Shown piece after piece: positions 52,044 to 64,000 of a DNA stretch of 64,000 nt. Positions within the stretch are counted from its first letter, which is position 1, and every line of letters starts with the position of its first letter. Source of the stretch: Phaeodactylum tricornutum CCAP 1055/1 (taxonomy: Eukaryota > Bacillariophyta > Bacillariophyceae > Surirellales > Neidiaceae); contig NC_011670.1 in NCBI RefSeq assembly GCF_000150955.2, positions 1 through 64,000 of the forward strand, read 5' to 3'. The position numbers and the translations under genes were made by a program. The notes below the pieces were generated by a model. The model was given only the letters and a program-made list of their open reading frames with translations, had not been told where the DNA came from and did not search any database.

Positions 52044-53061
52044 TTACAATTCGTCGTTTAGATCTTTGGGGGCAAACCGAGACGTTGGTGGTCCGGTATA
52101 ACCCCTATGGATTGCTTTGTCACCAAAGTGGTTCCACGGCACTGTAGTGCTTCCTAAATCGCTCAAATGGGACGTGTGTCCGTTCAAACTATTTACAGCA
52201 TCATGCTGATCCATTTGCCAGGTCGCGGAATTGTCGGTACGGCTTAAACGAAAGATAGTACACGGTGCTGCAGGTGTGATATCGGTCAGGGTGAGGTTCG
52301 CCGCCGCTCGCGCCAAACCTATACAGGCTGCCGCGTGCGAGACGACTACCAGCGCGCTGCGTGGCTTAAAACAATAGCGTTGATTCAGAGCATGGATTGC
52401 ACGTTCGCACCGTCCGTGAAACTCCGATCGCGGCTCCGGCAAAGTCGGCACGAACAGACTCTGGTACTTGACGTCCATGCGAGGGAAGTAGTGTACCCGT
52501 TCCGACAAGGGCGGCAGCGACTCGTGCCATTTGCCTCCTTTTCCGTCCCACTCAAAGACAGAGTATTCGGGAAGAATAGGTACGTTCTTGATGTTGGTCT
52601 TGGTCATGGCGTTGAGGGCGTTGTCTGAGGTTTGTAGGGTGCGCAAAAAGGGAGAACTCATCCAAGTTAAATCGTCTCCAGTGATTCCATCACTCGACAA
52701 GAGTTGATCCAGAAAGATGCCCGTTTCCCGCGCTTGTTGATGACCGAGTTTGCTCAGCGGAGGATCACCCGAGCGATCCGTGGTTTCGACCCACTGTCGT
52801 CGCGACGAGAGGGTTGTGTCAGTCGATAGAAACGCGAATCTCGATGTCAGGTTTTTGTTTGGTTCTCCGCCAAACAAGACATGCTTTTGCTTTTATAAAT
52901 CGATCCTTTCTTACCGTTGGATTCTCATAGTCCCATCGGTCGCCGTGGCGGACAATGTAGAGATACTGAGGGGCATTGCCGTCTGCTTGTAAGGAATTGC
53001 GAGGGGATGTCGAGTGTCCACCTGACAAAGTAGACGAATCTTCTTCGTGCGGAGGCGTCAT
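52044..53061 (-). CDS. Histidine phosphatase (phosphoglycerate mutase-like)
   Basis: Exons 53061-52915 and 52793-52044 are joined by a 121-nt phase-0 intron, giving 298 residues. The catalytic RHG is in exon 1 (YLYIVRHGDRWDYENPT). Exon 2 continues WVETTDRSGDPPLSKLGHQQA, with MSSPFLRTLQTSDNAL (active-site Arg) and the second His in LVVVSHAAACIGLARA. This RHGxRxD...DPPLSxxG layout is that of the UBASH3/ecdysteroid-phosphatase and transcription-factor-tau-like branch rather than glycolytic mutase. The substrate is unknown. There is no targeting peptide. Confidence 0.85.
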
Positions 53062-53746
53062 ATTGATCTGAGACCAAAAACAGCAACCCGACTTGTTTCA
53101 GTACGAGGATTGATATGGGTATCAAAGATGTAAATGTTGTGAATGCGAGCAATCCGCAAATTTCCACTGCCCGTCGCAGAAGCTAACTGTCAACCAGCCG
53201 GTGTCCACGATTGCGAATCGGCATCGTCGACAAACTCACGGGCGATCGTACCTTACGTTCGGCGTTGGCCTACGACTGGTACAATTCGCAGTTGCTGTCA
53301 CTGTCTGCGATGTTCTTCGAAGAAACATATGTGCGTCTGACCTTCGCTCACAATCCATCGGCCGCCACAGATTGCTTGGGCTTGAGACGCAACCATGAAT
53401 CCAGAAGAAGAAGTGCGGGGACATATAACATCTCGTTGGATCTAATTGATTATATGTAAGCCACGCGTACACAGAATAATCTGTTTTTAATTAATAGTTT
53501 CCGAACGAAGGAATTCTACAATTATATTCTAAAAGTTGTTACCGGAAGCTAAACAACATAATGTAAATTTGGCCAGTAAAAACAATCATATGCTCTTCGA
53601 CTATGGTACCTATGTTGTTACTTTGAAAGAACATCCAAACGGTTCCGATTCCATCAAGATAAGTGTTGGTTGTGCCAAAGCAATATTCTCACCGGTACAA
53701 TCGCTTTCTAGTGAGCTCGTGAGGAGGAGGCTTTTTTGCTCAAACT
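53062..53746. promoter_or_regulatory. Divergent promoter region, histidine phosphatase and ABCC
   Basis: About 685 bp. An 82-codon plus-strand frame at 53211-53459 has protein-like composition but no recognised motif and overlaps other frames, so I do not call it. Otherwise nothing was seen. Confidence 0.4.
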
Positions 53747-56700
53747 ATGGAGTACCGGAAAAACGCACAAAATTATGCTTGGCGCAGAGCGTCAAAACGA
53801 TTGGGATTGTTCACAAAAACGTTGAAGCATTTGACCAACGCGACTTGTAAATACAGTCCACAATACTTCTGCGGAGAGGCTTGCGACTGCCGGGACAGAG
53901 AACGCTATCACGGTAGTCCTCCCCACGAGTTTCGCATTGACAGGATGACGCAGACGCAGGGGCATTCTCCAAATGAAAATCAGAGAGAAGCAGAATCCAT
54001 GGGGCGACACGGAGACCAGTCATTTCAAGCCACAAAAAGTACCGATGGGCAACAGAAAACACATCCTGACGAGGTCAACAGCCAAACCATACATTCTTCA
54101 AATGTCGCCGACAAAAGCAAAAGTCCATTTTTGCCTCCCATACACACAGCCAAACCGTGGCCAGAAGACCGGCTAACAGGAGATCACGATCTACAGCGCT
54201 GCCTTGGAAGCTTCCCCTCTTCCCTATGGAAGACGTTCCAGCGGTGGACTTACGCCTACATGCAACCAATCTTGCTCAAAGGCCAAAGACAGTTTCGAGA
54301 GAAAGATCACCTCACAGTGGAAGATGTGTATGTAATTCCAGCCGATATGCAAGCAAGCGTTTTAGTCGAGCAATTTTGGTGAGTAGAGTTTTGTCAAACA
54401 AAGGCTCTCCGACCGCATGTTCCCCTTTCTTACTAATATGAGACTCACCGCTTCCATATACAGGGACGACTATCACAGAACTAAAAAGCTTGTACCGGTT
54501 CTGTTCCGATTGATCCAGCCAATCTTTGTCCCTGCCGGATTTTGGGAGCTCTTGGTCGTCTTGGCCAAAGTGTCTTTACCTTTGTCTCTCCGCCAAATCC
54601 TGCTGGTGCTCGAAGCCAACCCGAGTGCCTCGGTCATTTCCGAAGGCCTGCCTTTTGCTATCACCCTTTCCTTAGCTGGCGTGGTGTTGGCTTTGTCACA
54701 GAACCGTGTCGTCTTTTTGTGTACAGCCAGCGGAATACGAATTCGTGCGGCTCTTACAACGGCTCTTTACGAGCATGCTTTACGACTTACTGCATCCGGC
54801 AAGATCGGGCTGACGACTGGGCAAGTCACAAACTTGGTTGCGGTCGATACGCAGAAGCTTTTTGATGTATGCGTGGAAGGACACAATTTGTGGAGTTGTC
54901 CGTTACTGATTATTATAGTGCTTGCGCTATTGGCGACCCTGATTGGCACCGAATTGATGATAGGAGTGCTGGTTTTGATTCTCTTCATTCCGATTGTCCG
55001 ATGGATTGTCCAGCAGATGTTGAAAATTCGGAAAGCGCGATCGGCCCTCACTGATGTACGAATCAATACACTGACAGCCATGTTGCATGGCATTCACGTC
55101 ACCAAACTCAACCACTACGAGCGAAACATTGAATCTCAGGTGGAAACAATCCGTAGGCAAGAAATGGTGTTGCTCCGAAAAGAGCTGTGGATGTGGGGCT
55201 GGGTACTGACGACGGCAGTGTGTTCTCCGCTAGTGGCGGTCATGGTTGCCTTTTCCTTCTATACCTTACTGGACGAAGGCAATCTGCTGACGCCGTCTAC
55301 CGCATTTTCTACCCTCCTATTGTTTTCCATTTTGCGTTCTCCTATCAACATGGCGGCTCGTCTTGTCGGAAATATGTCACAAGCGGTAGAAAACGTTTCT
55401 CGGATAACTCTTTTTTTAGAGCGCGAGGCACACCTTGCTGTAGATGAGGAAGCCTCGAATGAACCGGTCAAAACCTTGGTCAAGACTAGCAAACGTGCTT
55501 TCCCAAAAAGGCAGCTTGTTCGTTTTTCTGCCTCAAGAGACAATTTGGTGTCTATAGAGGCGGGATGCTTTTCGATCAAGCCGCAAAACAGTATTATTCA
55601 AGGTTCCTTTCTCGCTTCGTTTCGCGGTCTCACACCAGAAAGAAGTCTCGGAAAGGGTGACTTTACAGCAGGGGTGAAAGGATTTTCCGTGAGCAACTTG
55701 TCGTTCGAAGTCAAACGGTCTGAGGTGATTGCAGTAGTTGGGAAGGTGGGATCGGGGAAGTCGCTTTTGCTACGAGCGTTGCTTGGTGAAGTTCCAACGT
55801 TCTTTGGAGACAGAATCTTCGTTTCGGGGCGCTCATCGTATGCAGCACAGCAAGCTTTTATACTGAATGCTAGCTTGCGAGAAAACATCCTCTTTGGAAA
55901 AGACTACAATGAACAGCTATACAAAAGAGTCCTTAAGGCTTGCTGCTTAACGGCTGACATTCAATGGCTTGGCCCCGCGGGGGATTTGACGCAAATTGGC
56001 GAGCGTGGTGTGACCTTGTCGGGTGGGCAAAAGCAGCGCGTTGCTTTAGCTCGAGCAGTGTACACCGATCCTGATCTCGCTTTCTTGGATGATTGCTTTT
56101 CGGCGTTAGATCCTAGCACAGCAAATGCTGTTTACGAGGGCCTCTTTGGATTGACGCAGGGAGAAGGCCGCAATGGTATTCTTCGATCAGCTGGAACTAT
56201 TCTTGTAACTCATTCGATTCAATTTCTTTCCCGAGTGGACAAGATCCTTGTCCTGAGCGATGGAGCTCCTTCATTCTTCGGGACATGGGCAGAATTGCAG
56301 TTATTTCAGGGCTCCAAGGGCAATTTGATTGAGTCTATTCAACAGAACTGTCAAGAAGTAGAGAAGAAGAGTAGGAGTGGGGAGCTAGAAGAGGGTCAAA
56401 CAGCCAATGAAGGTGGATTGATAATGACTGTTGAAGAGCGCAAGTATGGAGGAGCTAGTTTTTCTGTCTGGACCCGATGGTTTAGTAGTGCAGGAGGATG
56501 GTCATTCTTCTTGTCGCAAATGATTTTGTCAATAGTTGAGAATGGGCTTTTTGTCTCATCAGATTGGTAAGGACGCTGACTCACTAATGAGTAAAGATTA
56601 ATGCACCAAATGCCTAATCGGTATACTTTGTCGATTATTAACAGGTGGTGTGCTAAATGGTCTGATTCAACTTTCACCGGAACAGATCTTTTCGGAATGT

Positions 56701-58610
56701 CCTTTCCGCCGCAGACGGAAGGGAGGTCTGTTCAAGTGCAGTATGCCGTTGTGCATCTTTTAATTGTCGTTCTTTCCGTCTTTGCCACCTCGATACAGTT
56801 GCAGTTTGCAGGTATGTCCAAGCTTTGTTTTCCGCAACAAGTTGCTCATGTTACTTATAAGGTGTGTGGACCTCACTATCAACTTTGCCAGTTGCTGGAG
56901 GCGCTAAATGTGCGGAGCGAATGTTTTTGGACATGACCACTCGGGTTCTGCGCGCTCCCTCGTCGTATTTTGAAACCACACCGTTGGGTAGAGTGCTTAA
57001 CCGTTTCACATACGATGTTGAGGTTTTGGATGTTGAGCTATCCATTTCCATGGCTGGCTTGATGATATCATCAAGTCTGCTGATCTCTTCCATTGTTGTT
57101 ATGGTACGTCCGAGCATTGCGTATCGAGTAAACACTTTTGTAGACAAAAATCTCACGCTACGGTTTGACATCGACTGCCATAAAAAAGCTTGCTATTTTG
57201 CCGTGGATTGCCCTCTATATTGTGCCTGTCGGAGTCGCATACACTTGCATTCAGCTTTATTATCGCAGGAGTGGCCCAGACCTGCAAAGGATTGACGCAA
57301 CATCTCGGAGCCCGATTCAAGCAAAGCTCGCAGAAGGTATGTTTTTGAAGCGGCTCGCTTCCACCTTGGAAATAAAGAAACGTTGAACAAGTGTTTGACT
57401 CAGCTTGCTCTTGGAATACATAGGTATGGATGGTGCGACGACTATTCGAGCTTTTCACCAAGAGAAACCGTTCATTGTTGGTTTCCAAAGGAACGTCGAC
57501 TTCAACAGCTCTGCCATGCTAAACTTTGCAGCTGCCCAGCGCTGGTTGGCCTTCAGGATGGAAATTCTTGGTGCCACTGTTGGTTTTGTCTTCAGCACAA
57601 TTGTTATTTGCACAAATGATCGCTTGAAAATCGATTCCGGAATGGTTGGTTTGGCCCTGCAATGGGCGACCATATTCTCAGCAGCACTCAATTTTTTCTT
57701 TTTGAGATTAACGGAGGCCGAGGCGAAAATTACTTCAATTGAACGTGTTCACCAAACAACACTTCTTCCACAGGAAGCATCCTGGGAAACAGATCCATTG
57801 ATGAATCTTGACAAAAATTGGCCCAAGACTGGGATTTTGCAGTTTGATAGTGTGTGTATGCGCTATCGCTCTGACCTGCCCCTGGCCCTAAAAAATGTTT
57901 CCTTTCAGTTAGCGCACGGAATGCGATGCGGCATTGTAGGCCGGACAGGCTCTGGCAAGACGTCGCTAACGGCAAGTCTCTTTCGATTGGTCGAAATCGA
58001 GGCAGGTCAAATTGTTCTTGACGGAATAGACCTTTCGAAGGTGGGCCTGGCGGATGTTCGCGGTCGTCGAAACGGAATGCAGATCATTCCCCAGGATCCG
58101 GTTCTGTTTGCGGGAATTTTACGGGAGTGTCTTGATCCTTTCTTTCTCGAAAGCGACGAAAAGGTGCTGCAGGCTCTTCAGGCAGTAAACCACAAGGGAG
58201 TCAATGAACGTGGCAAAGCTGTTCTGAATGATCCGGTGGACGAGGGGGGAAGCAACTACAGTGTTGGTGAGCGGCAGCTGCTGTGCCTGGCTCGCGCTAT
58301 TGTGCAAGAGCCTCGTGTACTGGTCCTGGACGAAGCGACTGCCAGCGTCGATGCGGCTACCGATGCCTTCATTCAAGACATGCTCCGCACTCGCTTCAAA
58401 AATACGACGTTGTTGACAATAGCTCACCGTCTGAACACCATTATGGATTACGACATGGTAATTGTACTGGACGACGGTCACTGCGTGGAGACGGGCTCAC
58501 CGCTTTCCCTCTTGGCTGACCCTGACGGTTGGTTTACGGCATTGGTGGATGCCAGCGGACCGAACATTGCGGCGGAGCTTCGACGGATTGCGGCAGAAAA
58601 GGAGCCATAG
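53747..58610 (+). CDS. ABC transporter, ABCC/MRP family, six exons
   Basis: Exons 53747-54378, 54464-56566, 56645-56811, 56862-57103, 57189-57336 and 57424-58610 give about 1,492 residues. The introns are 85, 78, 50, 85 and 87 nt, and every join is in phase. It is a full TMD-NBD-TMD-NBD protein without the extra TMD0, so a short MRP4/5-like type. NBD1 has Walker A GKVGSGKSLL, signature LSGGQKQRVALARA and FLDDCFSALD, where Asp replaces the catalytic Glu, as is normal for ABCC NBD1. NBD2 has GRTGSGKTSL, YSVGERQLLCLARA and VLDEATASVD. These pumps export organic anions, conjugates or cyclic nucleotides across plasma or vacuolar membranes. A Met at 53945 is a possible later start. The substrate is unknown. 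Confidence 0.92.
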
Positions 58611-60587
58611 GACTGCCGTTGTCACCGTTGGAGGGTAGGAAGAAATGCCCTGATTGGCGCACACTTTCCAGGTTGTACCGATGGTGTGTTTGTTCCCATC
58701 TGTTCACGGGTAACAACAATAAATATAGGCGACTGGTGATTAACTCGCTATAGAAGTCATTATCTTATTCATCAAAATGACAACGATTTCTACAATTGCT
58801 AGGCCCGTTCTCAATCAAATCCGAAACCGCAAATTCATTTGCGAGAACTTAAGTTTTCTTGCGTATCGACGAGGGCTAATAGACTTTTGTCTTTGGCCAG
58901 TGTCTTCGTCCAATCGACAAGGCTGTAGCAGTCAATCCAAATCTCCCTTTGACAACAGAAAGGTATCTATTGAAGTGCTTTCCCGGGAGGCGAATCCGTA
59001 GTGTACAGTCACAGTCAGCAACAATTCTACGGACGAGCAAGACTCCGTATCCGTAGGCGGTAAGTAATTCGCGCCCTCCTCCCCCGAACTTTTTCTGGGG
59101 ATCCCGACTGACAAGGTCAGGCGTTGGCGTAGTTATCAATCGTGAGAGAGGAACGAGATCAAGGAGGGGCCCGACGTCGACAGGATTCGCGTTGTTGCTC
59201 TTGCTCTTGTTGTCAGAAATTACCGCCATGGCGTAAGGCACGGATCGAGTGACCCCGAGCCAGGTGGCGTAGCGCACCCTTCGGTTCCCACGTCCCACCT
59301 TCCGGTCCACGGCGAGCTCCGTGAATGTGTGTTGGTCGTTCCTCGGGCATGTTGAATCACTGTCACAGCGAATGAACTTCGAGGAGTTCTGTCTTCCATT
59401 GTCGGGTGATCCGAAACCCGGGTGTCTGATCGTGAACAAGAGGATCCCGGAGCCAGGGTGTCCCGGTCTTGAATTTACCTCCACTAGGAAATTACGTGCC
59501 CGCGACGGCCTTGCGGGAGGGGATCGAGGTGGGACGTCGAGGTATGTGCAAAGTCGATTGGCTCACCTGTACGGGCCACCGCGAAAGCGTCAGTTCCTGG
59601 CCTTGAGTAGTGACGAGTCATCGTCGGATGCATGCATGTATGTGATATGTGATACCATCGGACAAGGGATGAATAGGGTTGTGTTTGGATGGTCCTCACA
59701 GTTAGAGTTAGTGTCAACAGCGATGAAATTGGATCGCCCTTTGGTCACTGTCAGTAACAATAACGATAGTCACTGCCTCTGTTGCTGGCAAGATCCTAGT
59801 TCTAGCAGTTTAGTAGGGTAATTCTCAACGGGGGGTACCGAATAGACACTAGCTAGAGCTACTCTACTAGAGGGTAGAGCTGGTTTAAAGGCGCCAATCA
59901 CGTGTTATGGCAAGCGTACACGTCGAGTACCGGTCTACCTACTCGGCTAGCTTCCCGGACATGTCACTGTTCGCGCCTCTCTGTCTCGCTCGCACGGATT
60001 TCGAGCTACTAACTGTTCACTTGTGTGTCAAAAATGTCCGTTGCGAGCGAAAAATACCACAAAACACACACACACTCGTCCCATTCTTTCTGCGGGATAT
60101 CTACTGCAAGTATTGAAGAACACAAAACGACGATGAAGATCACAGTTGAGGAAAACGATGAACTACGAAGATTATGAGTCTACATTGTACTCTTGGATAT
60201 TCGTAGGGACTGTGGGGCTGTGATTCGTTGTGTGTGGGACAGAAGCGACTTGTCTTTTAGCAGTAGGCGATTGAACTTCTGGTGAGACGTTGTCCTTACC
60301 AGGAGTTGGATCAACAGCAAGGGACCTCTACCTACTCTTCCTTTGTCGTTGGCATTTGCGTACCCTTGCACCACCGGTTTCTAATTACATTAGTACGGGA
60401 CGGATACGGATTCACACTGACACGACACAGCAACCGATAGAGTTACCGAGACTTTGCTCGTGTCGGACACTACGAGGCAGAGAGTGGGCATTCCGGCAGC
60501 GAACGAAGCGCCGACGCTTCCGGGAGAGAAACAACACCCCGTGGCCCTCGTTGTTTTACTTGTAATCGAATTGGTGGTCTTTTGGTA
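58611..60587. other. Gene-poor interval, about 2 kb
   Basis: No convincing gene. Frames up to 202 codons (58876-59484 minus) and 166 codons (59321-59821 plus) overlap each other in opposite directions and have no recognisable motif. Three TSACWGTSA motifs (59009, 59357, 59745) are spread through it. The 3' 600 bp should include the promoter and leader of the next gene. Confidence 0.45.
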
Positions 60588-63500
60588 ATGTTTCGTGGAC
60601 TCAAGAAGCGACTAAGCCGTCACTCCACGGGGAGTACTAGTGACCATACTTCGCACGAGACGGTTACGTCCTCACACGGCACCAACAGGAACACCACCAC
60701 GAATCGCCAACCTCCTTCCACCGCCGCGAATACCGGCACCAGCACTACTACTGCCACTGCCACTGTTGCCCACCGGTCCCACTCGTACACGGTGCTACCG
60801 CATGCGCACGTGACTCTTACGCAACCGTTACCGTCCCGCCCCAAAACACTCCCCTTTCGTCCACACCAACGCGCCTTGTGGCGACAATCCGCCGCCGATC
60901 TGGCCCAGAAGAGTACACACTTGCGGGCCTTTGACGCCTGTGTACAAGCCGCGGACGGGTCGCTGGAAGGAAGCGATCAACATGTACCTGTACCTACACA
61001 TGCACACGCGTCGCCCATCGATGCGGACGGGGGACGCATCGATCCCAACACTCAACTCCGCGATTGTTCCGTTCTCGTATCGCCCGATGGGGAATTGTTG
61101 CTCCTACCGGACGTCGCTCGACAACGGGCTTTTGGATTCGTCACCCCAGTACCAGTGACATATAACGACGGCGACAACAACAACAATAATAATAATACGA
61201 CGCAACCCAACACGTCACCCAGCATTTCACCCAACGAACACACTGTCAATAACCCCGCTCCTACTTCCCTGCTCGATCACTCCGACGACGAACAGAGCGA
61301 AGACGATGTCCAGGAAATTGAATTGCATCCCACCGAAGCGGGCTTTCAGGCTCTCATGGAACGCAACAAGGACGCCTACGAAGCATCCGTCTTTGTCGGA
61401 CAGGATCTACACGCTACAGGTGACAAGGCACACAACGGCTTTTCCGCCAAGGGATGGTCCATCCCTGCCACATCCTGGGCCTGCCAACAAACCCAAGCCA
61501 GTCTGCAGCATTTACTTTTCTTTTGCGAAGCACTCGCCGTCGCGCACAAGGACACCTGCGCCCAACGCGCATCGGCCTGCGACAATCTACGGTCCGTCAA
61601 TCCCAGTATGGGCGGACATGCCCCACAGCCCACCCTGGCGTCGGCTCCCTCACAAGTACTGGATCCCCGTTCGCACGAATTTGAACCGACCTTGTCTCGC
61701 GTCGGGCCCTTGTTACAGGGTGGGTCCAGTCTCAACGCCGTCCTCGTAGCACTCGAGCGGTACCACGCCCAAGTCGCCGATACGGATACCCAACATTGGA
61801 AAAAGGCGTCGCTGGACCCACAGGGTTTATTGCCCACACTCCAAACTTCCCTGCAAACATTCACCACCCGTATCACTCGACGACAGCAAGCCTTGGACGA
61901 AACGGCACAACGTGCCCGGACAATGGAAGACCGGCTAGTCGTTCTCAAACGACAGTCCGATCACGCCTGGAACGCCGTTTACCAGGCCGAAGACCTCGTC
62001 ACGAAACGTTTGGAAGAGATACTGCAGGAAAAGTCACGACAGTACGAAAAACAACGTGTCCAGAAATTGCGGCAGGAACGCGCACAGCAGCAAAAGGAAC
62101 CAGAAAAGGCGGCCACGCCGGAAGAAATATGGAATATGGTGAACGCTGCGACGGAATTGATGGAAGACGGAAACTTTGAACCCATGGAGCTTCTGTCCAC
62201 TACACCGGAACCACAACCAAGCTCATCGTCACTGTTGGAAGACGATCAAAAGAACAGCGGCAGCGACAACGACGGAGAGACAACGACGAGTGAAGCATCC
62301 TCCACCAATGGCGGTGAGAAGGAAAACGGTAGTACCCGCGAAGGATTCAACATCCAAAAGATAAGGACCGCCTCGCGCGACCAGATCGAGGTGGAAGTTG
62401 GGTTGCCGGACCTCCGTCAAAAAGCAGTGGCCAGTGGGGAAGCAGTTGAAGACGCCGCCGGCACATTGCTGAATATCCTCTCCAATCTCGATACCGCCCG
62501 GCGATCGGCGCGGATCGCGGCCGAAACAGCACTGTTGGGTGCCGGCAAGGCGCAAATACATTGCGTTCGCGAATTGGTGGCATTGGAACGAGCAACGCTG
62601 GAGGAGCGTCTGCGGAATTTGGAAAACGTTGAAGTAGTTCTTGACGAGATTGGTATGCGAGACATTCGCCGAGATCTGGACAACTACATCACGGTGGACA
62701 AACGCGAACGTGGTGGTCGGAGTCACTTGGGTGACGACGATGACGGTGGCATCGCTTCTGCCTTGGCCGTCTTGAGCAGTCATGTGGATGGACACGAAGG
62801 GTCGACTTTTGAGTCTACCAAGACTAAAGTCTCGGACTCGACTGCATGTGACGCAGACGAGGACTATAATGACGAAGATGAGATCCGCACACGGATCGAG
62901 TCGTCCATTGAATCTCTGTTTCGAGCAGAAGCCTTGCCTTCTTCCGATACCTCCGAAACAGACGGTGCGCCTCATGAAGGCAAAGACTTATTGGAAGCCG
63001 TTAGTTTTCTGTGCAAAATGGCTACGGATCCTTCCTCGGCGGCGCAGATGAGGCGATCGACGATATGCTACGGATTGAACGCAAAACGAGGATCACATAG
63101 ACAGATTCCAACGGCTTCGCAGTTTGACGGGCTTTGTCGCGTATGCTCCGCCATTTTGACTGGATGCAACTCGGTAGAGAATGGGGTGGCAATCGCCAAG
63201 ATGTGCATGATGCTTTCGCAAACCTTCTATATGGAGGAAGAGTCCAATGCGGATCTACATCTGGAGGGTGTGGACGTTCCTGGATCACCAGGGGCAAAGG
63301 ATCGAGAGAAGCGTGTCTACGTTAAGAACAAGTTAAAGAACCATGCTATCTGGATGAATGACGACTTTTGGGACGAGGCACTTAGCCAGCAGATCTCAGA
63401 ATCACTGACACACAGTGGTGTCATGGCCAATTTTGACAAGCGCACACAAAATGTCAAAGCGCAATCTCGACGGAATATCGAGTGGACGCAGACGGAAACG

Positions 63501-63776
63501 ACGAAATGGCACGATCTTAACTATACCGAACGAGTCGAGGCGGCATCGCAAGTCCAAGCCGTCGTCTTCGCGCAACTAGGAGCTCTGGCGCATTCGATGA
63601 TTGAGTTCGGTTGTGGATTGAATCGCTCGTGCGCGTTTGTTCGGCGAATGGCCATTCGAAACCAGCTCCCCAGTTCGCAACGGGCGATTTTGTTGCAGCA
63701 CCTGATGGCCCGCAACGATTTGGACCTCCAAGAGGACAAGGCGTTGTCCAGAAAGGAACAGTTGATAGACAGCTAA
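60588..63776 (+). CDS. Large coiled-coil protein with a KIAA0513/SBF2-like C-terminal domain
   Basis: 1,062 residues in one exon, starting MFRGLKKRLSRHSTGST. The first about 250 residues are low complexity (Thr/Ser, Asn and His-rich; Asn run near 200). Residues of about 415-515 form a long Gln/Arg/Glu coiled coil. An acidic linker and a second helical region (about 590-720) follow. The last about 230 residues resemble the KIAA0513/SBF2-type helical domain: CSAILTGCNSVENGVAIAKMCM, NHAIWMNDDFWDEAL, and VFAQLGALAHSMIEFGCGLNRSCAFVRRM. In animals this domain occurs in KIAA0513 and in the myotubularin-related MTMR5/13 proteins, which are tied to endosomal and Rab functions. Its job is unknown. Confidence 0.7.
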   Translation: MFRGLKKRLSRHSTGSTSDHTSHETVTSSHGTNRNTTTNRQPPSTAANTGTSTTTATATVAHRSHSYTVLPHAHVTLTQPLPSRPKTLPFRPHQRALWRQSAADLAQKSTHLRAFDACVQAADGSLEGSDQHVPVPTHAHASPIDADGGRIDPNTQLRDCSVLVSPDGELLLLPDVARQRAFGFVTPVPVTYNDGDNNNNNNNTTQPNTSPSISPNEHTVNNPAPTSLLDHSDDEQSEDDVQEIELHPTEAGFQALMERNKDAYEASVFVGQDLHATGDKAHNGFSAKGWSIPATSWACQQTQASLQHLLFFCEALAVAHKDTCAQRASACDNLRSVNPSMGGHAPQPTLASAPSQVLDPRSHEFEPTLSRVGPLLQGGSSLNAVLVALERYHAQVADTDTQHWKKASLDPQGLLPTLQTSLQTFTTRITRRQQALDETAQRARTMEDRLVVLKRQSDHAWNAVYQAEDLVTKRLEEILQEKSRQYEKQRVQKLRQERAQQQKEPEKAATPEEIWNMVNAATELMEDGNFEPMELLSTTPEPQPSSSSLLEDDQKNSGSDNDGETTTSEASSTNGGEKENGSTREGFNIQKIRTASRDQIEVEVGLPDLRQKAVASGEAVEDAAGTLLNILSNLDTARRSARIAAETALLGAGKAQIHCVRELVALERATLEERLRNLENVEVVLDEIGMRDIRRDLDNYITVDKRERGGRSHLGDDDDGGIASALAVLSSHVDGHEGSTFESTKTKVSDSTACDADEDYNDEDEIRTRIESSIESLFRAEALPSSDTSETDGAPHEGKDLLEAVSFLCKMATDPSSAAQMRRSTICYGLNAKRGSHRQIPTASQFDGLCRVCSAILTGCNSVENGVAIAKMCMMLSQTFYMEEESNADLHLEGVDVPGSPGAKDREKRVYVKNKLKNHAIWMNDDFWDEALSQQISESLTHSGVMANFDKRTQNVKAQSRRNIEWTQTETTKWHDLNYTERVEAASQVQAVVFAQLGALAHSMIEFGCGLNRSCAFVRRMAIRNQLPSSQRAILLQHLMARNDLDLQEDKALSRKEQLIDS

Positions 63777-64000
63777 TGTTCAGTAGAACAAACCTCTATA
63801 TTTTTGCTAGTTTTGCAGTTGCAGTAGAGAGCCAATTGTCTCTCGTACGCTTCGCTTAAATTTGTTTTTCAATGAACAGTCACACTTTCACGGAGCATTG
63901 ATTGATCTTAACAGTAAATACATAGTGTCTGCACGTGAACTTGGCAGTGACAGTGAATAGATTTCACGATTGTGATTTGACCGTGAAATTTCGAACGAGA
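63777..64000. other. 3' flank at the window edge
   Basis: 224 bp with no gene seen. A TGACAGTGA motif lies at 63948-63956, perhaps belonging to a gene beyond the window. Confidence 0.5.

Noticed and set aside
53211-53459. 82-codon plus-strand frame upstream of the ABCC gene
   Set aside because: The composition is plausible but there is no motif, no splice support and overlapping frames, so it is not supportable as a gene.
58876-59821. Overlapping 202- and 166-codon frames in the gene-poor interval
   Set aside because: They run in opposite directions over the same DNA and neither shows a domain, targeting signal or clear start context.

Overview
The window is the left end of a chromosome from a photosynthetic stramenopile, almost certainly a pennate diatom close to or identical with Phaeodactylum tricornutum. 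The reasons are a perfect CCCTAA telomere array, dense genes on both strands with few short GT-AG introns (50-145 nt), and several proteins that start with an ER signal peptide ending at an A-F junction, the bipartite signature for complex red plastids. The species name is inference; no database was searched.

Bases 1-10,400 are subtelomere. The telomere (1-269) abuts a broken Ty1/copia remnant on the minus strand. Next comes a mosaic of small direct, tandem and inverted repeats (about 3,690-4,904), then a 939-codon orphan membrane-protein ORF (4,921-7,740). An about 1.1-kb element with long inverted ends (8,572-9,675) contains a minisatellite and what looks like a scrap of a violaxanthin de-epoxidase-like gene.

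Bases 10,478-64,000 are ordinary euchromatin with about 25 genes. Nuclear and gene-expression genes are a three-CXC tesmin/TSO1 protein, the ribosome-assembly GTPase NOG2, ribosomal protein S23, ORC4, the TFIIH helicase XPD, a PNUTS-like PP1 regulator, kanadaptin and the Polycomb subunit EED. Proteostasis, trafficking and transport genes are USP5/isopeptidase T, NECAP, an ABCC transporter and an AAAP amino-acid transporter. Plastid genes are a DUF3727-like protein, a small three-exon protein, arogenate dehydrogenase, a Cof-type HAD phosphatase and chaperonin CPN60. The rest are a GT14-like glycosyltransferase, a GNAT, an LDAH-like lipid hydrolase, a histidine phosphatase, a LURP-one-like protein, a KIAA0513/SBF2-like coiled-coil protein and one unrecognised helical protein. 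Exon joins were worked out by hand from splice sites and reading phase.

The most interesting signals are these. A palindromic 9-mer, TSACWGTSA, appears 17 times, always outside coding exons. The arogenate dehydrogenase gene breaks frame exactly at an in-phase T-TTT-TTA heptamer. USP5 has lost three of the four zinc ligands of its ubiquitin-binding zinc finger. The TIR element seems to have captured a host gene fragment. The subtelomeric membrane ORF has no recognisable relatives.
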